From positions 347,501-411,500 of the forward strand of contig NC_019738.1 of the NCBI RefSeq assembly GCF_000317515.1: a stretch of 64,000 nucleotides of DNA. The letters run 5' to 3'. Source of the stretch: Allocoleopsis franciscana PCC 7113. Lineage in GTDB: Bacteria; Cyanobacteriota; Cyanobacteriia; Cyanobacteriales; Coleofasciculaceae. Each line of letters starts with the position of its first letter. Position 1 is the stretch's first letter. Positions 9,774-17,829 of the stretch are shown one piece after another. A program made the translations under genes and the position numbers. The notes beneath the pieces were generated by a model. The model had not been told where the DNA came from. It did not search any database and saw nothing but the letters and a program-made list of their open reading frames with translations.

Positions 9774-10598
9774 TTACACACTAATTTGCGGATGATTTAA
9801 CTGATAGCCAGCATCTTTAATCTTCTGATTCTTAACCCTGGCATTATAGGGTCGAACACTCTTCAATGAACAATCCCAAATTACTTGAGGTAAATGGTGC
9901 CGTTCGCACACCCTATCCAGGAGTTCACGAGTAGTGAGATGGGCATCATCCACGAGATTATAAATACCCTGTAGTCGATTAGACCGAGCTAATTCGATCG
10001 CACCCACAATATCATCTAAATGCACCCAATTGGTGGCGTCATAACCATTCCCAGGACGGGTTGTACCCGCAACTCGCCTAAATATTTTCTCCAGTTCCCG
10101 CCCAGGGCCATAAATTCCTCCTAGTCGCAGGATACAAACCTTCAGGTTATCATTAGATGCCGAGAGTAAAACTTGCTCGGTTTGAGCGAGAGTTTGCCCA
10201 TTCGCGTTAGCGGGTGCAACGGCTGAGGATTCATCCACCCACGCCCCGTCTCTATCCCCGTAAACCGCGTAACTTCCGGTATAGATTAGTTGTCGTACTG
10301 TCGGCGATTGATTGAGGACGGAGACTAAAGTTTGAGCGGTGTGCAGATATGTTTCTTCGTACACCTCAGCATTTTTAGCCCCAACACTCAACAGTACAAT
10401 TTCTTGGTCTTGCAGTACCGATTGTAATCCGACTGGGTCATTCCCTTTCACGACGACAACGCGCTGAGCATAGTCTTCGAGAGTACTCACATTTTCCGGC
10501 TGGGTCGTTGTGGCGGTGACAAAAAAGCCTAACTCATGACGCCAGTAATCTGCGATCGCTTTTCCCACATAACCACAGCCAATGATAGCAACCTTCAT
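9774..10598 (-). CDS. NAD(P)-binding SDR-type epimerase/dehydratase family protein
   Basis: 274 residues. The N-terminus has the extended-SDR nucleotide-binding motif (VAIIGCGYVGKA, residues 3-14). LIYTGSYAVYGD at ~107-118 supplies the serine and tyrosine region of the sugar nucleotide epimerase family, and the later LRLGGIYGPGRELEKIF and NWVHLDDIVGAI are typical of that family. The classical YxxxK pair is not obvious, so this may be an atypical SDR (YeeZ-like) rather than an active sugar epimerase. It follows the glutathione peroxidase gene on the same strand with 21 bases between, so the two probably form an operon. Confidence 0.8.
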   Translation of the reverse strand: MKVAIIGCGYVGKAIADYWRHELGFFVTATTTQPENVSTLEDYAQRVVVVKGNDPVGLQSVLQDQEIVLLSVGAKNAEVYEETYLHTAQTLVSVLNQSPTVRQLIYTGSYAVYGDRDGAWVDESSAVAPANANGQTLAQTEQVLLSASNDNLKVCILRLGGIYGPGRELEKIFRRVAGTTRPGNGYDATNWVHLDDIVGAIELARSNRLQGIYNLVDDAHLTTRELLDRVCERHHLPQVIWDCSLKSVRPYNARVKNQKIKDAGYQLNHPQISV

Positions 10599-10619
10599 GG
10601 CGAAGCTTGACCTCTCGTG

Positions 10620-11105
10620 TTATTTGGCTAACTCTGTTTCAATCGCAGCAATCAATTCTGGAGACTCTGGCGTCACACTGCTCTTAAAACGAGCGACGAT
10701 TTCACCTTGCTTACTCACCAAGAATTTCTCGAAGTTCCAAGCCACGTCCCCAGATGGCTGTGCGGCTTGGGTAAGTCGAGTATAAAGGGGGTGTTGCTCA
10801 GAACCCTTGGCATGAACTTTATCCATTAATTCAAAGCTGACGCCGTAGGAAGTGGAACAAAATTGGGCAATTTCCGCATTACTTCCGGGTTCCTGCGCTC
10901 CAAAATCATTGCAGGGAAACCCCAAAATGCGTAACCCCGCGTCTTGATACTTTTGATTTAACTTTTCTAATCCCGCATACTGGGACGTGTAGCCACAGTA
11001 GGAAGCAACATTGACGATTAAGAGAACCTTTCCTGCATATTCTGATAGTGGCTTTTCCTTTGCGTCCATCGTCTTAACGACAATGTCAGACACTGTGCTG
11101 CTCAT
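10620..11105 (-). CDS. Glutathione peroxidase family thiol peroxidase
   Basis: 161 residues, full length for the family. Peroxidatic Cys37 sits in NVASYCGYTSQY; Gln71 (GAQEPG) and Trp123-Asn124 (AWNFEKFL) complete the Cys-Gln-Trp-Asn tetrad. The family reduces hydrogen or lipid peroxides; bacterial members with cysteine usually take electrons from thioredoxin rather than glutathione. Cys83 (FCSTSYGV) is another conserved position. No signal peptide is present, so it is cytoplasmic. Start ATG at 11105 has AGGAA about 10 bases upstream. First gene of a likely two-gene unit with the SDR gene. Confidence 0.93.
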   Translation of the reverse strand: MSSTVSDIVVKTMDAKEKPLSEYAGKVLLIVNVASYCGYTSQYAGLEKLNQKYQDAGLRILGFPCNDFGAQEPGSNAEIAQFCSTSYGVSFELMDKVHAKGSEQHPLYTRLTQAAQPSGDVAWNFEKFLVSKQGEIVARFKSSVTPESPELIAAIETELAK

Positions 11106-11244
11106 CTTGATCGGATTCCTGAGAGAGTGTGAATGATTGCTAATCGGGTATTCCAGACAGGGGTGGGCTTACCCTTGAAGTTATTAATCTTACCCTTAAT
11201 TCGTCCCTTTGGGGTTTGTGATTCGAGTCTGGAATCCTCTTAGA

Positions 11245-11490
11245 ATGATGCTTAAGCTTTCCAAAGGAGCGGTTGAGTTGCAGCGACGGTGTTTCACAAA
11301 GACTCAAAAACTTCTGATTTTGCGGCGTGCCGGTTACCAATGCCAACTATGTGGCACACCTTTAACGGCAGAAAATTTTGAGGCTGACCACAAAATCCCC
11401 TTTTCCCAAGGGGGCGCGACTGAAGTTTGGAACGCCTTGGCGCTATGTGCCAACTGCAACAGACGCAAATCCGACCAATTGATTGACTGA
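11245..11490 (+). CDS. HNH endonuclease domain protein
   Basis: A small protein of about 81 residues from ATG at 11245 (the frame is open from a TTG at 11209). It is nearly all HNH domain: CQLC knuckle, ENFEADHKIPFSQGG with the catalytic Asp-His pair, an Asn in EVWNALAL, and the second knuckle CANCNRRK, i.e. a zinc-ribboned beta-beta-alpha metal nuclease. The ADHKIPFSQGG type is common in stand-alone cyanobacterial HNH proteins and in phage. No intron or intein sequence is seen around it. Its cellular role is unknown. Confidence 0.8.
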   Translation: MMLKLSKGAVELQRRCFTKTQKLLILRRAGYQCQLCGTPLTAENFEADHKIPFSQGGATEVWNALALCANCNRRKSDQLID

Positions 11491-11537
11491 GGTGCGACTG
11501 TTTGAGGACAATGCTCGTGAACTGCTCGTGAATTGTC

Positions 11538-11969
11538 GTGCGGATGCGCGATCGCGAATTTCTCGAAGCCTACCGACTGGCTCAAGCTAGCCACATTATC
11601 AGCACGGTTGATTTGGCAATCGCAACAATGGCAAATGCGATCGAATACCCCGAAGTCGAGTCGATGATGCACTTTGAACAAGGGCAAGTTGAGGTTTTGA
11701 AGTTGCCCGTTCCAGGCGATTGCTATGTAGCCGGTCGAACCGTTGCCCAAATTGCTCAAGACCCTCGATTCCCAACCAGTTCCCTAATCATTGGCTACCA
11801 GTGTCATTCCTGCGCTAATTTGGAGATTCCCAACGGCAATACCGTCCTTGAAGCTGGCTCTACCATTCTGGTCGTCACCCGCCCTGAGCTAGTCCACGCC
11901 ATGATTGATTATCTCGGCATTCAGGCTAGTCATCTTCCAACCGTAGAAGTTTCTCATCCAAATCTTTGA
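11538..11969 (+). pseudogene. TrkA-type K+ channel regulator, N-terminally truncated
   Basis: 143 codons from GTG at 11538; a stop lies two codons upstream (11529-11531). The first ~40 residues (RMRDREFLEAYRLAQASHIIS) fit the very end of a TrkA-N (RCK) domain, and ~60-130 form a complete TrkA-C domain (VLKLPVPGDCYVAGRTVAQI ... IPNGNTVLEAGSTILVV). The NAD-binding GxGxxG part and most of the Rossmann fold are missing, so this is most likely a decayed potassium-uptake regulator; a functional TrkA-C-only protein is less likely. It ends by overlapping the 3' end of the convergent antiporter gene by 44 bases. Confidence 0.6.
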
Positions 11970-13539
11970 TGAAGGGTTGAACCAAATCTTCTGGAACAAT
12001 TCGTTTGCGGAGGGCATTGCTAACTGCCCCCTTTTCCGCTAAGAGCAATCGCCGTCGAATCGCATCTAGCCCACTACTATCGCTTTTCAATTGACCTGCC
12101 CGATGTTGATTGTAGAAATCGCGCAACACCCGCTCAGATTCGGCTACTCGTGCCTGGTAGGATGCCCACAATTCCTCATAAACGGCCTTCGGCAACACGC
12201 CGGATTTGAGCAAACTATCTAGCTCATCTTGAGCCGCTTTGGAGGCAATCAACTGAATCTGCAACTGTCCTGCTTCCTGCATCTCATCAGAAACACGACT
12301 AATCTGCAACCGTTTGACCAGCCAAGGTAAGCTTAATCCCTGTCCAACCAGCGAGAATAAAACAGCCCCAAAAACCAGCGCAATGATATTGTCCCGTCCT
12401 GGCAATGTGAGCGGAATACTCAGCGCCAGTGCCATCGAGAGCGAGCCTTTAATGTTTCCTAGAAACAGAACATGCTGCCAGCGAAGGGGAATCGGACGAT
12501 CGAACCACCGCAGCCCTGCTAACAACAGATAGACCGAGAGAATCCGTCCCAGTTGATACGCCAAAATGACCAACAGAATAGATGGCAAAATTCTCCACAG
12601 TGTCACTGGGTTAATCTCAATGCCGATGAGCAGGAAAATAAACGTATTAACCCCAAAACCCGCATATTCCCAAAAGCTCAACAAGTTAATTCGATCCGAG
12701 GCAGACAGACTGCGAGAAAGCCCAAGATTGCCAAAAATCAGTCCGGCGATGACCACAGCAACTGCACCGGATACTCCTAGAAATTGCCCGATTTGGAATG
12801 TTCCTAATGCTAGGGCAACAGTTAGTAATAGACTACTCAAGGGGTCATTTAATCGAGCAAATATTGGCAGGCTTAAGTAACCTAAAATTCCTCCCACAAG
12901 TCCTCCACCCAAGGCGACTACGAGCAGTTCCTTCACTCCTTCCACAACGCTGAGAGAACCTGTGGCATAAATGACTAGAATCAAATTGAATGAGACTAGA
13001 GCCGCCGCATCATTGAATAGGGTTTCTCCTTCTACAATGGTGGTCAATCGGGAAGGGACACGGATTTCCTTAAAGACCGCGATCATCGAGACGGTATCGG
13101 TATTTGCCAGTATGACTCCAATCAGCAATGCGGGAATCCAGGGTAGCCCTAGGCCAAATTTAACTAGAACCGCGATAATTGCCGAGGAAAAAATAGAGCC
13201 TGGACCCGCTAAAAGTGCGATCGCCTTAAAGGTGCTACGGAGGCGGCTAATATCTGTATTAATTGCGGCTTCAAAAATCAGAATGGGTAGGAAAAGATTT
13301 AAGACTAAAGACGGGTCTAACCCAATTCGACGCGACAAAAGCTCTGTAATGGGTAAACCTGCCAGCACTAAACCCGTAACATAGGGAATTCGCAACCGCT
13401 GAGTGATAAGCGCAACTGCTGTTGCAATCATCAGCAAAATAATTAGGATAATGACCAGCTCAGGAATGCTTCCTGCTGTTTGGCTATCTGTAACAGGATT
13501 GCTGCCCAAGGGAGTTTGCTGCGCTACAATCCACTGCAT
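11926..13539 (-). CDS. CPA1-family Na+(K+)/H+ antiporter (NhaP type)
   Basis: About 537 residues. A short leader is followed by 11-12 membrane helices and a soluble ~115-residue C-terminal tail. Diagnostic motifs: FLPILIFEAAIN, ILANTDTVSMIAVFKEI and EGETLFNDAAALV, where the Asn-Asp pair of CPA1 exchangers sits in FND. It expels Na+ (or K+) in exchange for protons. Start ATG at 13539 is preferred because GGAG lies about 8 bases upstream; the frame also allows ATG at 13557. The tail is helical and charged (DELDSLLKSGVLPKAVYEEL). The adjoining TrkA remnant suggests a former ion-transport locus. Confidence 0.9.
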   Translation of the reverse strand: MQWIVAQQTPLGSNPVTDSQTAGSIPELVIILIILLMIATAVALITQRLRIPYVTGLVLAGLPITELLSRRIGLDPSLVLNLFLPILIFEAAINTDISRLRSTFKAIALLAGPGSIFSSAIIAVLVKFGLGLPWIPALLIGVILANTDTVSMIAVFKEIRVPSRLTTIVEGETLFNDAAALVSFNLILVIYATGSLSVVEGVKELLVVALGGGLVGGILGYLSLPIFARLNDPLSSLLLTVALALGTFQIGQFLGVSGAVAVVIAGLIFGNLGLSRSLSASDRINLLSFWEYAGFGVNTFIFLLIGIEINPVTLWRILPSILLVILAYQLGRILSVYLLLAGLRWFDRPIPLRWQHVLFLGNIKGSLSMALALSIPLTLPGRDNIIALVFGAVLFSLVGQGLSLPWLVKRLQISRVSDEMQEAGQLQIQLIASKAAQDELDSLLKSGVLPKAVYEELWASYQARVAESERVLRDFYNQHRAGQLKSDSSGLDAIRRRLLLAEKGAVSNALRKRIVPEDLVQPFIKDLDEKLLRLEDD

Positions 13540-13666
13540 AACCGATACTCCTCCCATAAACTCGCTTTCCTGAAAGAAATTGAGAGATTAGCTACCGTTT
13601 GAGTTTACAGGAGTCGGTTCCCTCTACTGAAGCTGTAACCACAATGTGTGTGCTTTGTTCAGATAA

Positions 13667-14224
13667 ATGCCGATAAAGCTGAAACAGTCTCTCTTGGTTG
13701 GTTGGGCGATTTGTGCGATCGCCCTTGCCTCCTGTTCAGCTCAAACTACCTCACCAAGGCAACAACCTGATACAAAGCGTGAAACCTCACTCAGAGCAGT
13801 CACGTTAGATCAGACAAAAGTTGTGATGGGACAAACTGTATACGTCCCTGTTTACTCGCAGATTTATCACCACAATAGCCAGAATCAGGCCATGAATTTG
13901 TCAGCCACGCTTAGTATCCGAAATACGGATTTGACAAATTCGATTATCATCACGTCCGTGCGTTACTACGATACCGATGGGAAATTGATTAGGCAGGATA
14001 TTAAGAGTCCAGTAGAACTCAAGCCACTTGCTTCCACAGATTTCTTTATTGCCGCAAATGATACCAGTGGAGGAGCGGGTGCAAACTTCATTGTGGAGTG
14101 GGTTGCTTTAAAAACGGTTTATGAGCCTGTGATTGAAGCCGTGATGATTAGCACATCGTCTAATCAGGGGATTTCGTTTATCAGTCCCGCTAAAGTTCTC
14201 AAGCAGCACGGTGTGCAGAAGTGA
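13667..14224 (+). CDS. DUF3124 lipoprotein
   Basis: 185 residues. The N-terminus is a lipoprotein signal: basic start (MPIKLKQ), hydrophobic core, then LASC with Cys23 as lipidation site. The rest is a DUF3124-like beta-rich domain, with VYVPVYSQIYHHN, LSATLSIRNTD, VRYYDTDGKLI and an FIVEW strand near 140. The function of the family is not known to me. Expected anchored in the periplasm. The antiporter gene is divergent, with ~125 bases between the two starts, so regulatory sites may be shared. Confidence 0.8.
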   Translation: MPIKLKQSLLVGWAICAIALASCSAQTTSPRQQPDTKRETSLRAVTLDQTKVVMGQTVYVPVYSQIYHHNSQNQAMNLSATLSIRNTDLTNSIIITSVRYYDTDGKLIRQDIKSPVELKPLASTDFFIAANDTSGGAGANFIVEWVALKTVYEPVIEAVMISTSSNQGISFISPAKVLKQHGVQK

Positions 14225-14337
14225 TTTTAGGAGCTTGGGTTAATACATTTGTTCTAATATTTAGGAGTAAAATCTTGAATTAAGGTCAGATGCGATCGCG
14301 TAGAGGCAGGGTCAACCCACGCGAATTGAGCTAAAAC

Positions 14338-14351
14338 AGAACATTTGTTCT
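14338..14351. promoter_or_regulatory. LexA-like palindrome upstream of the helicase gene
   Basis: AGAACATTTGTTCT is a 14-base palindrome (arms AGAACA/TGTTCT, centre TT) ending 24 bases before the helicase ATG. It matches the GAACNNNNGTTC core of Gram-positive-type LexA boxes and differs at one position from the cyanobacterial consensus RGTACNNNDGTWCB. The 14 bases ACATTTGTTCTAAT recur upstream at 14245-14258 as a half site. The operator role is inferred. Confidence 0.45.
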
Positions 14352-14374
14352 AATTTAACACTGTCAAGCTATCG

Positions 14375-16984
14375 ATGATGCCAGATTCTGACAACTACTT
14401 CCTCCAGTATCATTCGCTTGTCCTGAACCGCCTCCTCCAAGGGCAGACAGGACTCTATCCCCATCAGCAAGAGGCATTGTTAGCCATCTATCAGAAAGCT
14501 TGTCGAGGGGAGATGGATGCATCACCGCGAGAGGCGGCGCTGATTTTGGCGGGAGTGGGTACGGGAAAAACCCTGATTCAAGCCGTTACGCCTTTTATCC
14601 TTGCGCCTTGGATGAAAGGGAGAACGGCATTATTTTTGTCAGATAATTGTACGCTACGTGCCCGATTTTTAAAGGATTTTCCGACAGATTATAAGCACCG
14701 TCCTCGCTACGATGAATGGCTGCTATATCGCCTCAAGATTTTACCGCCAGGAGTGCCACCGCCCAAGATTGTCGAGTTAGATGCGAGCGATTTCAATAGT
14801 TATGCCTATTGCTTAAATGATGCAAATATGCTAGTAAGTAATCGGCAATTTTTGGTCAATCTCGTCAGTCGAGGAGATATTGAACCCGGTTCAATTGGAG
14901 TGATCATTACGGATGAAGCGCATTTCTCGGCAGCGATGAGTTATCGCACGATTAGTAATTATTTTGAGCAGTCGCTGCTCACTTATTTTACTGGGTCAAA
15001 ATTCCGTTCTGACTCTCAACCCCTTCCTCACGTTCGCTATACCCAGGTGGAAGATGAAGATGCGTTGGGGCGCAGTGTCCTCAAATATGCTCCTGTTGCC
15101 GATTACGAGTTTACCCTTCAAGATGCTTGGAAGCTCAATCCGCCGCCGATTAAAAAGTTGATGTATAAGGAAGCGACTTCGACGGCCTTTCTGATTGAGG
15201 AGAATGGAGAAGAAATTGAATATAACTTTGAGGAATTTTTAAATAAAGCCGAGACAGATAAGCAGTGGTTTCGTCAGATTTTGTTCGCTGATTCTTTCTC
15301 AATGCCAGTGTTAGAAATGGCAGTAGAGATTTTAGTCAGGAAGCGCGAACACACGGGACAACCTCATGCCATGCTGGTGCGGGCGTTGAATATTCCCCAT
15401 ACCCATCGAGTTGCCAAGTTATTAGAAGAGAACTTTCCCATTTTACAGGGAAGAGTTGGCGTGATTCATTCTGAACATGAATCTTACGATTTAGCCGGCC
15501 GTCCGAGTTCAATTTTGTCCCGTTTTTATAGCGGTGACTATTGGGTGATTGTGCATTGCGGTTTAGTGGGGGTAGGGTTCGACCATCAATGGATTTCAGT
15601 TTCCTGCTGTTTATGTATTCTCAAAAGCATGTCCCCTGCGGAACAGGAATGGGGGAGGGCGTTGCGGCGAGTACCGGGAGAACCACCGGGATATTTTCCC
15701 CAGTTAACGCATCCCAATTGGGGCGTTGTTGTCACTCATTCGGCATTAGGGCTGAGGGAGTTATTTGAGAAGTTTCAGTTAGGAGTAACTTCGGATGTGA
15801 TTCGAGAAGAAGTGGTGCGGGAACGGGTGCGTCCTCTGCTAACAACGGAGTATGAAGCGGGTGAAACCCTTCTCCATTTAAGTGACACTTCAACTGTTAA
15901 ACCGGGGGATATGTTGCAGGTGCGTGTACCAGTGGTGGTGAGGGAAGAGGTTTCATCGAAGTTTTCCTTAGTTAAAGAACTTCGTTCTACGGGAAGTTTG
16001 TTGGAAGAGGTGAAGGGGAAGAGTCCCGTTGTGTCGGAGTCGGGGGGAAGTTACTGTGTGGATGAGGAAGACCTAACCCCCCCAACCCCCCTTCCCTACC
16101 AGGGAAGGGGGGAGCAAAAAGAAATGCTAGAGCCAGACTCCCCTCTCCTGCAAGGAGAGGGGTTGGGGGAGAGGTCAACACCTTGGCAGCAAGAAGTGAA
16201 TGCCATTAGTGAAAAATTGACCCAAATTAGAAGCATCAGAACCTACGAAATTCAGGTGGAAGCGGTTCTGGATGATGGCACGGTGCAAATTACTCCCGCT
16301 TGGAGTGATTTTCCCAAGGGGGTGGGGGTGGATGTTAGTAAATCCAGGGAACCTAGAGAGGAAAGAACGGCTCATTTTCTCTCCCACATTGGGTTAGATT
16401 GGCAGGTTTTGGTGGGTGAGGAGCTAATTTCTTACCGAGACTATTCGCGGCGAGTGGTACTGCAAAAACGCGGGTTCGATTTGGATGATCAGGGTGAAAT
16501 TGTTGTTGGGGGTGTACGGCTCAAGGATACGATGCCCCAAGCGGCTTATGAGCTGTTTCTGAAAGGATTAGAGACGGAGTTAGCTTCGGAAGTGGTAGAG
16601 GTGCCTCACCCGGAGGCTGTTGCTCGTCCGGATAAGGCGAAGATAGAAACTCAAGCTATTTATGGAGCGCAGGTTCGGAGTTTCATCAATGATTTGTTTA
16701 AAGGGAAGAATTTGATTCCAGATGGGACAAATGGTTGTTCGTTAGTTGAACGTCCAACCAAGTTGTTGGTTGAGGAAATGGAGCGAGTGAAAGCTAAGGG
16801 ACATGAGCCGGATTTTAAGAGTAATTCGGCGTTGATTCATTCGGCAGTTTTTGGGTTTATTAAGGAGAAGACGGGGAGAAGTTGGTCAGAACATAGTTCG
16901 GAACAGCAGTATCAAGAGGCTTTGAAGTTGGCTCGTCAGTTTCTGTTGCGGCTTTCCGAACAGTTGCAATGGCGGCGACGGTAG
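14375..16984 (+). CDS. Large SF2 (DEAD/DEAH-like) helicase
   Basis: 869 residues. An N-terminal helicase lobe has a Q-motif-like LYPHQQEALLAIYQ, Walker A GVGTGKT (residues 60-66) and DEAH box TDEAHFS (~179-185). The second lobe has GLVGVGFDHQW and a motif VI QEWGRALRR with the arginine finger. This is a DNA/RNA-dependent ATPase of superfamily 2. The ~400 C-terminal residues are not recognised; they include SYRDYSRRVVLQKRGF and a helical end. Residues ~566-600 (16071-16173) are coded by an inserted repeat. No methylase, nuclease or defence partner lies beside it; the only neighbour on this strand is a truncated Uma2 gene. A LexA-like palindrome precedes it, which would suit DNA-damage control. 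Confidence 0.8.
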   Translation: MMPDSDNYFLQYHSLVLNRLLQGQTGLYPHQQEALLAIYQKACRGEMDASPREAALILAGVGTGKTLIQAVTPFILAPWMKGRTALFLSDNCTLRARFLKDFPTDYKHRPRYDEWLLYRLKILPPGVPPPKIVELDASDFNSYAYCLNDANMLVSNRQFLVNLVSRGDIEPGSIGVIITDEAHFSAAMSYRTISNYFEQSLLTYFTGSKFRSDSQPLPHVRYTQVEDEDALGRSVLKYAPVADYEFTLQDAWKLNPPPIKKLMYKEATSTAFLIEENGEEIEYNFEEFLNKAETDKQWFRQILFADSFSMPVLEMAVEILVRKREHTGQPHAMLVRALNIPHTHRVAKLLEENFPILQGRVGVIHSEHESYDLAGRPSSILSRFYSGDYWVIVHCGLVGVGFDHQWISVSCCLCILKSMSPAEQEWGRALRRVPGEPPGYFPQLTHPNWGVVVTHSALGLRELFEKFQLGVTSDVIREEVVRERVRPLLTTEYEAGETLLHLSDTSTVKPGDMLQVRVPVVVREEVSSKFSLVKELRSTGSLLEEVKGKSPVVSESGGSYCVDEEDLTPPTPLPYQGRGEQKEMLEPDSPLLQGEGLGERSTPWQQEVNAISEKLTQIRSIRTYEIQVEAVLDDGTVQITPAWSDFPKGVGVDVSKSREPREERTAHFLSHIGLDWQVLVGEELISYRDYSRRVVLQKRGFDLDDQGEIVVGGVRLKDTMPQAAYELFLKGLETELASEVVEVPHPEAVARPDKAKIETQAIYGAQVRSFINDLFKGKNLIPDGTNGCSLVERPTKLLVEEMERVKAKGHEPDFKSNSALIHSAVFGFIKEKTGRSWSEHSSEQQYQEALKLARQFLLRLSEQLQWRRR
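16071..16173. repeat. Intergenic-type repeat inserted in frame in the helicase
   Basis: Two perfect hairpins: a 12-bp stem with a 3-base loop (16086-16097 / 16101-16112, arm CCCCCCTTCCCT) and a 10-bp stem with a 3-base loop (16140-16149 / 16153-16162, arm CCCCTCTCCT). The DNA style (ACCTAACCCCCC ... GGGGTTGGGGGAGAGGT) is that of cyanobacterial intergenic repeats. The frame is kept and reads as a Pro/Gly/Glu-rich loop. Confidence 0.8.
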
Positions 16985-17103
16985 ATTGCCTAAACTTAAC
17001 ACGGCTGCTTCCTCAAGCTTTTCTGTAGACTGACCAAAGCGATCGCCTAATCCTATGCTAGGTTTTAGAAATTGAGCTGATAGTTCTGATGAACTACTGA
17101 GTT

Positions 17104-17598
17104 ATGGTTTCTCAACTGGATTCGCCCAACCAAACAGAGGTCATCTACCCAGAAAGTGATGGACAGCCGATGGCAGATAATACCAAGCAGTTTCGCTGGA
17201 TTGTAGTCATTGAGCAGAATTTGGATTGGATGTATGCAGATGACCCCAATGTTTTTGTTGCAGGGGACTTGTTTTGGTATCCAGTGGAAGGGCGTAACAC
17301 GATCGTAAATGCTCCAGATGTCATGGTGGTGTTGGGCAGACCCAAGAGCGATTCCCTTCGGGATAGCTTCGCTTCACGCGGTTCTTACAAACAATGGGAA
17401 GAGGAAGGAATTGCACCGCAAGTGGTGTTTGAAATCCGTTCACCGAGTAATTCCCAAATAGAAATGGATAAGAAACTGTTGTTCTACGATCGCTATGGAG
17501 TTGAAGAGTATTACATCCCACATTCCGCACCCACAACTGTCACAAGAATGGCTGTGGCTGCTCTCATCGGTGGATTAGCTGAGCAACTCGCCGTTTAG
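17104..17598 (+). pseudogene. Uma2-family (PD-(D/E)XK-like) protein, truncated
   Basis: 164 codons. Residues 15-140 match the common cyanobacterial Uma2 type: YPESDGQPMADNTKQFRW, DPNVFVAGDLFWYPVEG, NAPDVMVVLGRPK and APQVVFEIRSP, with catalytic Asp (APDVMVV) and Glu (FEIRSP) of the restriction-nuclease fold. Two defects are visible. Between GRPK and GSYKQW there is an extra stretch (SDSLRDSFASR) coded by a repeat (17345-17378). After EEYYIP the sequence stops resembling the family and ends within 25 residues, so the C-terminal third is lost. Probably inactive. Confidence 0.65.
17345..17378. repeat. Small repeat inserted in Uma2
   Basis: AGCGATTCCCTTCGGGATAG followed by CTTCGCTTCACGCG: a short GC-rich dyad-bearing repeat of the kind scattered between cyanobacterial genes. 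It adds about eight codons without a frameshift. Related short sequences occur at 56862-56880 (inside a gene end) and 56755-56793. Confidence 0.55.
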
Positions 17599-17829
17599 CG
17601 AAGCAATAATACTTAAATCAAATAGGGGTGAGGATGGAGTGGGCTGTGATTCTCATTAATCATCGCTAATTGAGAAGAAGGAGAAACAAGTTTCCCACAA
17701 CTGCCTGAACACTTCGCGACAATCCCCTGGTTGCTTCGCTGAACCAGGGGTAGCGGGGGAAGGATGGCACTGCGTTCCCCAATCACCCTCGACTGTGAGA
17801 CTGGATGTATTCCTCAAGAATTTTAAGAG

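Noticed and set aside
11245-11490. HNH protein as part of a homing intron or intein
   Set aside because: It has its own start and stop, no intron-like flanks are seen, and neither neighbour is interrupted at that point.
16982-17600. Helicase plus Uma2 as a two-gene defence module
   Set aside because: The Uma2 gene is truncated and carries a repeat insertion; there is no sign of coupling such as overlap or a shared promoter.
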